This document shows positions 47,610 to 59,952 of a stretch of 64,000 nucleotides of DNA, piece after piece. Each line of letters opens with the position of its first letter. The stretch's first letter is position 1. A model generated the notes under the pieces. That model saw only the letters and a list, made by a program, of their open reading frames with translations, searched no databases and was not told the origin of the DNA. The position numbers and the translations under genes are program-made. The stretch comes from Cocos nucifera (taxonomy: Eukaryota > Streptophyta > Magnoliopsida > Arecales > Arecaceae): positions 1 through 64,000 of the forward strand of contig QRFJ01004956.1 of NCBI GenBank assembly GCA_006176705.1, written 5' to 3'.

Positions 47610-50412
47610 TGAAGGAAGCAGTGCAGGATTTGTAGTCCTACTTTCAAAATTTTTTTTAAAAATTATTAAAATAGAAAAAAAATTAATTAATCTAATTAAT
47701 TATTTTTTTATCATATCAAAATATTAAGTCCTACACTAAGGATCTAAACACAATATCCATGCATTCATATAGATCTGAAAATAAAACTATGCAGCAACCT
47801 CTTTACTTCATCTATCTGTTTAGAACACAATATCTTTTCATGGATAGCTGATCACCATAATCTGAATCTATCGGATAATGCTCTGGTGTCGCACCATAGC
47901 TACACATATGTTCGACTTCTATGGTTGGTCCTCATGGAGCTCCTGATCCTGATCAGCCCCATTGGGGTGCTAGCTCCTCACTGGGGCCTTCAATGGCTGA
48001 TCATAATCAATCCAATCGATCATGTACTTTTGATTTTTTGAACACTAAAAAATTAGAACACAAATACTAGAGGATGATGAAGATGTGTTTCAAATTTGGT
48101 GACAATCTGATGCTCACAGCACTCGATTTTTCCACCCGAACCCAAATTCCCAAATCTAGAATTTCCCTCTATCCAAAAAACTTGACACACTGAAAATCCT
48201 ATCACACCCTCTCTATGTGGAGTTTTTCCATGAAATAAGTTTTTTTGGAAAGATAACTTTTAGGTCTATAAACTCTATTTAGATTATATCTAAAAATTGG
48301 GTATTCTTAGAGATAGAAATCAGAAGAGAAGAGAGATATGAGGGAAAAATAAAGTGCTATAGGACCCTACTCACCTTCACTCCAAGATTTTTCTCACCCA
48401 AAACTAATATCCAATCACATTGAAGTTTTTACCAGGGAATTCTACCCACCTCTATTGCACATAAAAAAAATTATCAGATTTTATTGATGTGAATACCATG
48501 GGAAAAATGCATGAAAATAGATAAGGGTTGGAGGTTGAACTTGTTTTAACCTCCCAACCAACATCAAATTCAAAAACCTTCTTATCCCTATCCAATTCCC
48601 ATACCAGAGCATTTGATATGCAGAAGGACTCTCCTTCTATGTGTCCACTCTACGAATGCGTAAAAAATTGCATGAAGTAAAATCAAAGTGGGCGTGGAAA
48701 AAGGATAAGAACAAGAGGGAGTTGAAAAGTTTCAAGTTCTACATTGAATTCAAAATTCAAATTATTTTGACTAGTCCAACCAATGGACCTGGTTAAAGAT
48801 AGAAGAGATAAGGGGTGTAGAAGGTATCTGGGTGTGAGGAAAAATTCACATAAAATAAAGAGGGGCATGGGTCAAAGGTTGGTCAAATATTGTAGGCGTA
48901 GGGAGTTGAAAGTTCAAACCTCCTTTGACTTTTCAAAATTGGTTTCAACTAAACCAATTATTCCAAACCCAATACGACCAGGTCAAATCTAACTAAATTA
49001 GGCTTAACCCAACATATTAAATTTCTAATCAAATTATAAATTAATTTGGTCCAGCTCCTGATTAAATTAGGGTCAAATCTTTCACAGCGATTAGGTCAAC
49101 TCATGACCTGATTGGGTCAAAACCAATCGAATCCAAATCGATCAAACTTGATCAAATCCCCATCACTCAATTAAATTAAGTTAATCAATAATCAAATTGC
49201 TAATTAATCCTTTAATAAATATAGAGTTTTAATCGAGTGGATGTCTGGGCAATAGAGTCCATCAACATGAAACTCCTAAAGAGTCCCAAAAACTAATGGA
49301 ACTCTTGATCCCAGTATCCCAAATGAATCAAACTCATGATCATAGAGTTTCAGACCAGTAGAACTCTTCATCAGAGAGTCCTAGATAAGTAGGACTCAAA
49401 GTCCCAATCCAATGAGACTCTTGATCATAGAGTCTCAGTCTAGTGGGACTCTTGACCATAGTGTCCTAGGTCATTAGGACTCATGATCAACCATCAGATC
49501 AGGTAGGAAATCCTTATGTGTGTGACCCCATAGATTCGAATCCTAAGTCGGTAGCACATAAATTATTTTTTTGTACCAATCAATATGAACATCTAGCAAT
49601 GGTTTTCGATGTCCAGATAGGTCGAAAAGTCAGAATGCAATAATGATGAACCTGTGGAATATGGTTACCGTATAGTTCATCCCCTTGACCTCGATGCTCA
49701 AAGGATGTTTTAGAGTTTACTATCAATCCTAAAATTCATCCATAGTGTATTTCAAAATTTAGCATCCATCATATGGACTACCCCATCCGAGGATTTGCTA
49801 AATTAAAATACAGCGATGCAATTGCTCCAACACTTGGAGGGGTCAATTCCATCTTGACTCACACACCGACAAGCCAAGTACTTGACTGCACCTAGTAGCC
49901 TTTCATCATTGAATTAGCAATTTAGATAGTCTAGTACCTTAGTACAGTGAGTTGCTTGCATGTTACCATGGTGGTCTCAGGTCTAAGGGACACTTATACC
50001 TATATCCTTTGGGGCTAATCTTAATAGAAGAAAAGCTCCGAAGTTGGTCATATTTAGTGTAGATGTATCCATACATCTCACTTGCATGCCATACCAGTGT
50101 CTCAACATTCCTTGGTTATGAGGACAACCAATCTATATGGCACACAACGATCTATACTCGATAAACATCATCCTAAGTAACAACATATCTTTTGATCATG
50201 AACAATTTAAGGACTAAACGATAAATCCTTCTTTGTCGAATCTAGATAGTCTTAAGGACTTCATCACAACACAGGAGTTCATTAGAAGATACTAAATTTT
50301 GTGATGAAAAATGCTAAAATAACTTTTATTAATTTATGATTCATATACAGTTATAAATGTATGGCCCAACCGTCAATAGGCTGATGATTGGCTTTGAGAC
50401 ATATTTCCAACA
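47610..50412 (-). repeat. Element C 3' LTR
   Basis: 2803 bp. On the minus strand it starts TGTTGGAAATATGTCTC at 50412 and ends CTTCCTTCA at 47610. It matches 61677-64000 along its whole visible length, with many small differences. It contains a 31-bp tandem array (49271-49492) and a tRNA-like GATTCGAATCC (49533-49543). Open frames within it (48683-48868, 48783-48992) have no coding character. Confidence 0.88.
49271..49492. repeat. 31-bp tandem repeat array in the C LTR
   Basis: Units begin RACTCTTGATC and end about AGTRG: starts at 49271 (29 bp), 49300, 49331, 49362, 49393 (23 bp), 49416, 49447 and a partial at 49478. Full units are exactly 31 bp with substitutions. The right LTR has the same array (63335-63553), the older remnant at 47099-47609 does not, so the array expanded within this family or was lost there. 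Confidence 0.85.
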
Positions 50413-50422
50413 ATCTCCCACT
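50413..50422 (-). other. Element C polypurine tract
   Basis: AGTGGGAGAT on the minus strand, directly before the LTR start TGTTGG. Confidence 0.9.
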
Positions 50423-50426
50423 TAGA

Positions 50427-52197
50427 CTAAAGCCAATCGATGTAGTATCTAATATCTATCTTCGACTTGATGTCATTGAACTCCTTTACCACAATAGCTT
50501 TAGTGAATGGGTCGACCAGGTTCTCCTTTCCATTGATCTTTCGGAGATCGACATCATCTCGATCCATAATTTCTTGGATAAGGTAGAAGCGGTGTAGAAT
50601 ATGCTTCATCCACTGGTGTGCCTTAGGTTCCTTCGCCTGAGCAATGGGTCCAAAGCTATCGCAATAGAGCAGAACTGGACCATCAAGGAAGGATGCTACT
50701 ACAAGCTTGGTGATGAATTTTCTCAGCCACATCGCTTCTTTGGTAGCATCTGATGCAGCAACATACTCTACCTCACATAATGAATTGACCATAGTGTGCT
50801 GCTTGAAACTCTTCTAGCAGATTGCCCCACCATTAAGGATGAATATATATCCCGACACACTCTTGCTATCATCATGATCAGACTAAAAACTGAAGTCTAT
50901 GAACCTCACAAGTTTCAAGTCCATTTCACCATATACAAGCCACTGATCCTTAATATTTCTCAAATACTTTGGGATGGTTGTAACAACCTTCTAGTGGTTC
51001 TCCTCTAGATCAGATTAGTATCTACTCACTATCCCTTATGAGTATGCCACATCTAATCGTGTACATGTCATGGCATACATGATAGAATCCATTGTCGAAG
51101 CATATGATATTCTACTCGTATGCTCTCTTTCTAGAGGTGTTGTCAGACAATCCCTCTTTAAAAGAAAATTTTCATAGCCTATCGGTAGATAGTCTTTCTT
51201 AAAATTCTTCATGCTGAACCATTTCAGCACAGTATCAATGTACGTAGACTGGGACAATCCAAGCAACTTTTTAGATCTATCTCTATAGATCTTCATCCCT
51301 AGGACGTAGGAAGCTTCTCTCAGATCTTTTATGGAGAACCGTGATGACAGCCAGATCTTTATTTCTTACAATGCAAGGACATCATTTTCGATTAAGAGAA
51401 TGTTATCCACATACAATATTAGGAATACTATTGCTGAACCATTAGCCTACTTGTATATGCAGGGATCCTCATCATTCTTAATGAAGCCATACATTTTGAT
51501 TGTTTTATTAAATCATATGCTCCAGCTCCGAGATGCTTGCTTTAGTCCATAAATTGACCTTCGAAGCTTACACACCTTAAACTCATCTATGGATGTGAAT
51601 CCTTAAAGCTGTGTCATGTACACCTCTTCATCCAACTCTCCATTTAGGAAAGCCATTTTCACATCCATCCGCTAGATTTCATAATCTAGATGGGCAGCGA
51701 TAGCAAGCATAATTCGAATGGATTTGAGCATTTCCATAGAAAAAAATATCTCATCATAGTCAATACCATAACTTTGACGATACCCCTTGGCAACCAGATG
51801 GGCTTTATAGGTCTTCACCTTTCTGTCTGTGCCCCTTTTTCTTTTGAAGATCCACTTACATCCTATGGGTTTTACACCTTTGGGTAGGTTAACCAATGTC
51901 CATACATCGTTAACCTTCAAAGATTCCATTTCAAATTTCATGGCCTCAAGCCATTTCTCAGAGTTGGGTATCTGCATTACATCCATATAGGTGATCGGAT
52001 CCTGATTGTTCTCATCGAGTTCAATAGGATCCCCATCCCAGATCAAAAAATCATAGTATCTGTCCGATTGATGTGGTAATCTACTAGATCATCTTAACGG
52101 TGCATCAACAATGGGTTTTGGGTCTGATCTAATCAGATCCAGCTTAGGTTCTATAACTTGTGTCTGTTCTTCCATCTATCATACTTCATCAAGTTCG
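50427..52197 (-). pseudogene. Element C pol: RT and RNase H, degenerate
   Basis: Read on the minus strand from 52197: NSEKWLEAMKFEMESL near 51970, GCKWIFKRKRG near 51850, DYDEIFFS near 51750 (Thr-Phe-Ser of the family changed), AFLNGEL near 51650, and RT box YVDN (51413-51402), with GAT AAC codons where A has GAC AAT. GLSQSTYIDTVLKWFSM is near 51240. RNase H (50792-50427) has EVEYVAASDATKEA, then LLYCDSFGPIAQAKEP, and ends YYIDWL plus stop. Stops at about 51675, 51605 and 51450, among others, and shifts near 51320 and 51030 break it. The right end is cut by D at a linker before RT. Confidence 0.88.
52193..52197 (+). repeat. Target site duplication of D, left copy (GTTCG)
   Basis: GTTCG before D matches ATTCG (57763-57767) after it with one change. 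A's homologous linker has GTTCAA at this point, so the unbroken C sequence AAGTTCGACC is regained when D is left out. Confidence 0.75.
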
Positions 52198-52813
52198 TAT
52201 TGGGAATATGCGCTCTTCCCACATAGATCGACGTGGCTGCTAGGGATTAGCCAAGCAATAAGGAAGTACTTCTCAAAGATTTATGTGGAAGTACGATCAA
52301 ATAAATCAAGAAATAGAGAAGAAGAGAAGAAGAGATTTTTGAGAGAAAAGAGCTTTTATTCAGTATATTTCAGCACTATCACAATCATGACCTATTTTCA
52401 CAATATATACTTTACAAAGGGTCAAGTCCAAGCTCATAGAAAAACTCTCTAAATCCAAATAATCCATGTACACAAAATAACAGCTCATGAAAACTGAGTC
52501 GGTCCAATTTCAATTTGAGCCGGCTAACCTACGACTGGGTCAGCTCAGTCCCAAATAGAGCCGGTCCAATTATGTATCATGCCAACAGTCCAAAAATACT
52601 GCTTTTTATCTGAATTTTTCTCTGAGACCTAGCTGACCCAGTCCTGAACTGAGCCGACATAGTTCCCAACTGAGTCGGCTTAGTCTCAGTGTGAGCCAGC
52701 CCAATTTCTAAACTTTGCTATTGAGACTGATTCTTCTTCTGGATCACTCCTGTCTTTCCATGACCTATCTTCTCAGGTTTTCAAGACTTGGGAGTGCTAA
52801 TTCTGAGCTCACA
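52198..52813 (-). repeat. Element D 3' LTR
   Basis: 616 bp. On the minus strand TGTGAGCTCAGAATTAGC...CATATTCCCAATA; the family end was probably CCCAACA. It contains several imperfect copies of a CTGAGYCGGCTCAGT-like palindromic motif (about 52495-52690), a TATA-like GTATATATTG near 52410 and AATAAAAGCTC near 52360 as a possible poly(A) signal. No gene is seen. Confidence 0.9.
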
Positions 52814-52831
52814 TTCTCCACCTTGGTGCTT
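52814..52831 (-). other. Element D polypurine tract
   Basis: AAGCACCAAGGTGGAGAA on the minus strand, directly before the LTR start TGTGAGC. Confidence 0.88.
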
Positions 52832-52857
52832 CAAAGTCCTTATGAACTCATCTCTTC

Positions 52858-55800
52858 TCAACAAACCCATCCATGCCATACATCTCTGAAACTGTCTCTG
52901 GGGAGTACCTTCATGAGTGCATCAGACTGGTTCTCCTTGGTATGGACCTTCATCAGTTTTAATTCACCTTCCTCCACCAGCTCTCTGATCCTGTGGTACC
53001 TCACATCTATATGCTTTGTACGTGCATGATAGACTGAGTTCTGTGCTAACAATAGAGCACTCTGACTATCACTAAATAGTGTAACCTTACTCTGCTCCAC
53101 CCCCAACTCATCAATCAGCCTCCTAAGCCAAAGGACTTCCTTTGTAGCCTTCGTTATCCCAATGTACTCAACCTCTATGGTAGACAAGGCCGTGATTGGT
53201 TGAAGGGTTGATCTCCAAGACACTGGTCCACCATTTACACAGAAGAGGTATCTAGTAGTAGACCTCCTTGTATCAAGATCACCAGCATAATTTGCGTCAA
53301 CAAACCCTTTCAGAGGACCTAAACCTTCACACATCTTCATAGATTATTCGCCAAATCCTTCCCACTGTCCACCAAACACCAAACCATAATTTCTTATTCC
53401 ATATAGATATCTCAATATCCATTTCAATGCTTTCCAGTGTTCCTTCCCAGGGTTAGCCATGTATCTACTAACCATACTCACTGCATGTGCTATATCTGGT
53501 CTACAACACACCATAGTGTACATCACACTACCTACCGCATTTGTATGGAGACTCATTCCATGTACTCTCTCTCCTCTTTCGACTGGGGGTACTGTAACTT
53601 AGAGGGAGACATATGGCTCGGCAATGGCATCTCTGTAGGTTTGGCCTTCTCCATCCCAAATCTCTCCAGAACCTTCTGGACATACTTTTCTTTTGACAAA
53701 TGGAGCACTCCTTTGCACCTATCTCTGCAAATCTCCATTTCAAGGATTTTCTTAGTTGGACCCAAATCTTTAATCTCAAATTCAGATGATAATACCTTTT
53801 TCAACCTTTTCACAGCATCCATGCTTCTACTGACTATGAGTATATAATCTACATACAATAATAGGTACAAGACATTGTCCTCATCTATATCCTTGACGTA
53901 GACACAACAATCATGTTCACATATGTTGAAACCCAAGCTCAAAATGAAGCTATCAAACCTTCGATACCATTGACGAGGGGATTATTTCAAGCCATACAAA
54001 GACTTCCTTAGTAAACACACATTTTCTTCCTATCCCATCTCTATGAAACCATTTGGCTGCTTCATGTAGATTCTTTCCTCCAAAGTCCCATGAAGGAAGG
54101 CCGTCTTCACGTCCATCTATTCCAATTTCATGTTATGCTGTGCCACTAGTATAGCAAAACTTGAATAGATGTATGACGTACCATAGGAGAGAAAATTTTT
54201 ATATAGTCAATCCCTTCCCTTTGTGAGTATCCCTTTGCTACCAGTTCGCTTTGAATCTGACTCCACCTTGTTTTGAAGGTGCTTCTTTCTTTGTGAACAC
54301 CCACTTTGAGCCAATAGGTCGAGCACCCTCTGGAAGATCCACTAGCTGCCATATCTGATTCTTCTCAAGTGATTCCATCTCCATCATGGCCTGCATCCAT
54401 GAATCATGATCCTCACTCTCCATGACCTCTGCATAACTCTTTGGATCTCCATTAGCAGTGATGAGTGCATAGGAGGTAACCTCATCAATGCCATATCTGA
54501 CCGATCTTCTAATAGTACGCTAGGGCTTATGCAAAGCCACTCCCACTGGCACATCTCTGCCTGATGTCTATGACTGCTCCTGCACATCTGTCTGAATTGC
54601 CGGCCCTTCATGCTGATTTTGAATCTAAGACAATACATTTCTGCCCAGCTCCACCTCAACAGTAACACTCCTATAAGTGGATGTAACCTGTATGCCATCA
54701 TTTTCTGACTGGCCACCACTGTTCACCTCTGTTTTCCCAGTTCCATCTATCCCAGACCTCCTCAAGATGCTCTTCTCATCAAAGATAACATCCCTACTGA
54801 TCACTAACTTCTATGCCTGAGAGTCCCACAGTAGGTACCCCTTAACTCCTTGTGGATACCCTATGAATGTCATCTTTTGAGATTTTGAATCCATTTTGCT
54901 CCTCTCGGTTGCCTCCATATGTGCATAGACTGTGCAATCGAAGATATTTAGGTGGCCAAGCTCCACCTTCTTTCCACTCCAGATCTCCTCTGGAATGCCT
55001 CAATTCAGCTTATAATGAGGTAATCTATTCATAAGAAAATAACAAAAAGTTAGAGCATCACCCCAAAAGGACTTTGGGAGTGATATCTGTAGCCTCAAAC
55101 TCTGTGCCTTCTCGGTCAGTGTTCAGTTCATCCTCTCTATGGCACCATTCTGCTGGAGAGTCATTCTCATCGTGTAATGACGTTTGATGTCATTTTTCTC
55201 ACAGTACCTCCTAAACTCCAAGCTAGTATACTCCCCTCCATTGTCCAACCTTAGACACTTCACCTATCTTCCTGACTCCTTCTCTACTTCAACTCTCCAG
55301 GCTCTAAACCAGACAAACACCTTTGATTTTTCTCTGATCAGATAAACCCACACCTTCCTTGAGAAATCATCAATGAAAGTGATAAAGTATTTTGCCCCAC
55401 CTCTAACTGATACAGGAGCTGATCCCCACACATCCGAGTGCACAAAATCCAGCACTCCCTCGCTGCGCTTGGTACTTCAGACGAACTTCATCCTATGCTA
55501 TTTGCCAAAAATGCATGGCTCACAAAGATCTGTGCCCTCCTTCTTTAGGGCTAGGATCATACCTCTTCTACTTAGTTCAGCGAGCCCATAATCACTCATA
55601 TGACCCATCCGATAGTTCCATAGCTGATATAAAATCTGCTCCTCCTGTGCCACTGCTAGCACCTCTGCACTATCATTTACCACTGAGCCTAACATTCTAT
55701 AAAGATTATTGCTTAGTCTTCTACTTCTCATCACCACCAAAGCTTCTTTCAAAATTTTCGGACATCCACTCCCAGCTTGGCTACTAAAAGCATAACCCTA

Positions 55801-56877
55801 CTCCTCCAAGTAGCCCAAAGAAATCAAATTCTTTTTCAACTTCAGTATATGCCTGACATATGATAATGTATGAATGATCCCGTCGTACATCCTCATCCTG
55901 ATAGAGCCAATTCTAGCTACTTTTCATGGGTGATCATCTTCAAGATTGACACTTCCACCATCGGCCTTCTGGTAGATAGCAAACCACTACTGATGAGAAG
56001 TATAGTGGTGCGAGCATGCTAAATCTAATATCCACATAGTATCGCACTCTATGGATCCATCTGATATAACTAGCAGGTCTTCTTCACTGCTCACAGAAGC
56101 TGTATCATCTCCCTTGCTAGCCTTCCCTTTTTCTGATCTCAAAAGGGGACAATCCCTCCTTAGGTGTTCAGACTGATGACATTTATAATATTTCAATATC
56201 ATCTTCCTCTGATCGCGAGATTTTGACCTACCCTTGGATTTTCCTCGTCTTCTCCTTTGATCTTCTCTATCTTTCATTCACAGCCAAGATCTCAGACTTA
56301 GGATCTCCCTTGCAGATCTTCTCCCTTTGGTCATTTGATTTGAGCACACCAACAACCTCTTCTTAGTTTAGGGTCTCCTTCCTATTAACTAAAGTTGTTA
56401 TGAGACCATCATACGAACCTGGGAGAGAACATAATAGCAGCAATGCTCGATCCTCCTCGTTGATCTTCACATCCAAACTTATCACCTCAGAACACACCTG
56501 ATTGAACCTTTAGGTATGTGCAACAAGATCTCCACCTTCGGACATCCTCAGACTATACAGCTGTTTCTTCAACCATAACTTGTTTGTCATGTTCTTCCCC
56601 AAATATCTGTTCTCCAATCTCTCCCAGAGCCACTTTGCCATAGTTTCTATGCAAACTTTGAGCAAAACCTGATCACCAAGCACATCCGGATTGTGCTAAA
56701 AGCAATTTCCTCCAACTCTTTTCAATCCTCAGTACTAATCTTTTTCAACCATTCTTTTGTCAAGACCTAGTAGATCCTCTGCTGAACTAACAAGTTCTTT
56801 ACTCTTTGCTGCCATAGAGTAAAGTTTTCCTTGCCGTCGAACTTCTCAAAATTAACCTTGAATCCACTTGATCCCAT
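52858..56877 (-). pseudogene. Element D Gag-Pol, degenerate
   Basis: Start ATG at 56877 (MGSSGFKVNFEKFDGKENF), typical of Tork Gag. The knuckle at about 56200-56155 reads YYKCHQSEHLRRDC, so its first Cys is Tyr. Protease is WILDLACSHH (about 56005), Leu replacing Ser in D-S-A. Next are GAG-pre-integrase (55752-55498, first His of HHCC replaced by Asn), integrase with VHSDVWG (about 55440), LDNGGEY (about 55240) and an Ala for Val in the 'NGAIER' motif (about 55150), and RT with YVDY at 53855-53844 for YVDD. RNase H (53340-52858) has TIEVEYIG and FSDSQSALLLAQN. In-frame stops occur in every domain except RNase H, with a frameshift near 54240. Dead element; its normal role would be as in B. Confidence 0.9.
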
Positions 56878-57146
56878 GACTTCAAATAAGTCAAGACAAA
56901 TCCCTAACATCCTTCATGATCTCACACACCAACAAAACTATCCTTCAAAGAAGATCTAACTAGCCCTAGATCCTCTTTCCAAATATTTGTATCACCGTTC
57001 CTCCGTGTAAACAATCTTCACCTCAATCTAGAGACAACCATGAAGCAAACTAGATGTTTTAGGATAAAACCTGATGCAATAGATCCTGGATGTAGTAAAT
57101 CTCAGGTGTCTTCCTTCCTTCCATGCAACACCACTCTGATACCAAA
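56878..57146 (-). other. Element D primer binding site and short leader
   Basis: The minus strand reads TTTGGTATCAGAGTGG (57146-57131) right after the 5' LTR: an initiator-Met primer site with a TGG end. About 250 bases of leader follow before the gag ATG. No gene is seen. Confidence 0.88.
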
Positions 57147-57762
57147 TATTGAGAATAAGCGCTCTTCCCATACGGATCGGCATGGCTGCTGGTGATTAGC
57201 CAAGCAATAAGAAAGTACTTCTCAGAGATTTATGCAGAAGCATGATCAAATAAATCAAGAAATAGAGGAGAAGAGAAGAAAAGATTATCTAGAGAAAAGA
57301 GCTTTTATTCAGTATATTTCAGCACTATTACAACCTTGACCTATTTGTAGTATATATATTTTATAAAGGGTCAAGTCCAAGCTCATAGAAAAGCTCTCCA
57401 AATCCAAACAATCCATGTACATAAAATAATAACCCACGAAAATTGAGTCGACCTAGTTTCAGACTAAGCCGACTAACCTACGATTGGGTCGGCTCAGTCC
57501 TACACTGAGCCAGCCCAGTTGTATATCGTGCTAACAGTGCAAAAATACTACTTTCTATCTAGATTTTTCTCTAAGAACTAGTCAACCCAGTCCTGGACTG
57601 AGCCGACCCAGTTTCCAACTAAGTCGGCTCAGTCTCATTGTGAGCCGGCCTAGTTTCTGAACTTTACTATTGAGACTGATTCTTCTTCTGGCTCACTCCT
57701 GTCTTCCCATGACCTATCTTCTCATGTTTCCAAGACTTTGGAGTGCCACTTCTAAGCTTACA
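57147..57762 (-). repeat. Element D 5' LTR
   Basis: 616 bp, the same length as the 3' copy but with many substitutions, for example GCGCTTATTCTCAATA against GCGCATATTCCCAATA at the end. It keeps the GAGCCGGC-type motifs (about 57445-57650) and a TATA-like AAAATATATATAC near 57355. Confidence 0.9.
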
Positions 57763-57767
57763 ATTCG
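57763..57767 (+). repeat. Target site duplication of D, right copy (ATTCG)
   Basis: Partner of GTTCG at 52193-52197, with one substitution since insertion. Confidence 0.72.
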
Positions 57768-59952
57768 ACCTTAAAGGCATTAGTTTTTTCACCAAGAAAC
57801 TTCTTCTCTAAAAAAATTGCCTTAAGACTGACAAACATTTTTTGCTCATCGGCAAGGTAGAAGTGGTACCCTTTGGATTCTTTTGGATAACCTATAAAAC
57901 TATACTTATCAAACCTAGGTTCAAGATTATTTATCATCAAACATTTGACGTAAGCCAGACACCTCCAAATCCTATGGTGTGAAAGCACTGCCTTAGTCCA
58001 CATCTCATATGATGTTTTATTAATAGATTTACTTGGAACCCTATTTAGAATGTAACAAGCTGACTCGAGTGCATATCCCCATAGGAAGATCGACAAACCA
58101 ACAAATTCCATCATAGATCGAACCATGTCCGATAGAATATGATTTCTTCTTTCAGATACACCATTATGTTGTGGTGTTCCAGGAGGGGTCCATTGTGAGA
58201 GAATTTTGTTCCCTCCAAGATATGTTAGAAACTCATTCGAAAGATAGTCATCCCCTTGATCAAACCGAAGAGTTTTCATACTCTTCTCAGTTTGCTTTTC
58301 TTCCTCAATTTGGTATAGTTTGAATATTTTAAATGACTTCGACTTATGCTTCATTAAATAGATGTACCCATATATCGATAGGTCCTCTGTGAAGGTTATG
58401 AAGTAGAAGTATCCACCTCTGGTACATGAGCTCATGGATCCACATACATCAGAATGTACTCGATTTAGGAGTTCAGAGGCTCATTCATCCTTTCCAGTAA
58501 AAGGTGATTTGGTCATCTTACCAAGAAGATAGGACTCACAAGTTGGAAGTGATTTACAATCAGTAACCTCAAGAATTTCTTCTTGAGTTAACCTGTTAAT
58601 TCTATTCTTTTTAATATGACCTAGCCTATAGTGCTAAAGGTATACATTAGACATCACTAATTCTAGGACATTTATCAGAGAATTGAACCACGTTAACAGG
58701 CATAGAAAGTAAATAAATTCCATTATTCAATTATCCAATAAAAATTGTAACACCATTCAAAATGACATTACAAATTTTTTATTTTATTAATATTTTAAAA
58801 CCATTCATGGACAAAAGGCCTGCAGAAATGATATTCAATATGAAAGTTGGACAAAAATGACATTCATTAAGAATAACTTTATTTGAATTAATTACAAGAT
58901 TCATGATTCCTAAAGCTAGAATAGGAAACCATCTCCAACATTCAGGAACCTCTCACCTTGATCAAATCTCCTACTGACCTGCAAGTCCTGCATAGAATTA
59001 CAAATATGATAAGAGCTTTCAGTATCTAATATCCAAGTAGTAGAATCAAATAAGAAAAAATTGTAAGGTGTTATCATATAATTACCTTGCCCAGCAACCA
59101 CTTGCTACCTTCTTGGCCTGTTCGGATCCAGGGAGGCAATGTACAGAGGATAGTTCCTCTTTCAGTGCCCCTGCTTCTTGCAGAAGAAGCACTCTGCCAA
59201 GCTCTAATTGGGCTTGCACTTCTTGGTCCGACTCTATGCAGTCATCCCAATATTTGGCTACACCCTCTTGTTCTTCTTCTTCTTGTTCTACTTTCCTTTC
59301 TTAAAGGGTCGTGGCCAGAAGAAGACCCTCTCACTATATTCACTATCTTCTTGTGGAGTTGGTGATCCTTCTCAAAGTTTTGCAGCAATCCCAACAATCC
59401 GTGGTAGTTGACTGTAGGCTTTGTCATTCTGAAATGAGTTAGGAAGGGGAGGAAGGATTTGGGCAAGAAATTAAGAATCACATCCTTACCGAGCTGCTCA
59501 TGCAGGGAAAAGCCCAACTTGCTAAGGCGATCGATCATCTCGATCATGTACAATACAAGATCGGTGACTGAGGCCCCATCCCTCATTCGAACGTTGAAAA
59601 TAGCATAACTTATTTTGTGCCTTTCAATGTTGTCAGGCATGCCAAAGGAGTCGTTCAAAATTTGAAGCATCTCCTATGGCTGGGCATTTTCAAACCTATG
59701 GTTGAACTTATCGTTCATTGCCGCCAGCATTATACACCAAACGGTGGTGCGAACATTGAGCCACTTCTTATAAGTGTCTCGATCTACTCCTCTAATGTTC
59801 GGAGCTGGTTTATCAGGTGCAGAATCCATTATGACATAAAGGATCTGCTCATGCTCTAGGACGATTTTCAACTTATAATACGAGCTATCATAGCTGGGTC
59901 CCATTAATTTATCATTATGTAATAATAATCGGAGCGATAGGTTAATGGCCAT
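57768..59952 (-). pseudogene. Element C gag, protease and integrase, degenerate
   Basis: Minus-strand start at 59952 (MAINLSLRLLLHNDKLMG); the ATG aligns with A's gag start. Gag runs to 59242 with an in-frame TAG at 59676-59674. The knuckle near 59185-59140 reads CFFCKKQGH, then a stop and KRNY, where the last Cys is Tyr as in A. The protease WILDTESS (about 59030) has Glu for Gly. Integrase (58435-57768) shows HSDVCGSM (about 58455), LRFDQGDDYLS (about 58255) and NGVSERRNHIL (about 58145), so Asp, Asp and Glu are all kept. The 225-codon open frame 58435-57758 is the best preserved part. D cuts the linker after KVEL. Confidence 0.9.

Larger units (their letters stand above)
52198..57762 (-). 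mobile_element. Element D: Tork/Tnt1-like Ty1/copia element inserted in C
   Basis: A 5565-bp element on the minus strand with two 616-bp LTRs (57147-57762 as 5', 52198-52813 as 3'), primer site 57146-57131, gag-pol 56877-52858 and polypurine tract 52831-52814, flanked by GTTCG/ATTCG. It has short LTRs and a short leader of about 270 bp, and the protein features of the Tork lineage (Tnt1-type RNase H and Gag). The LTRs differ at many sites by eye, so insertion is not recent, but it is later than that of C. Confidence 0.92.

Noticed and set aside
52858..53340. The 160-codon open RNase H of D as a domesticated gene
   Set aside because: It is in the normal place before the polypurine tract, and a frame of this length can survive by chance in an element of this age; no separate promoter or start context is seen.
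55264..57100. An extra open frame (envelope-like or captured gene) in D or C
   Set aside because: All visible frames fall into the standard Gag, protease, integrase, RT or RNase H order; nothing is left between RNase H and the 3' LTR in any element.
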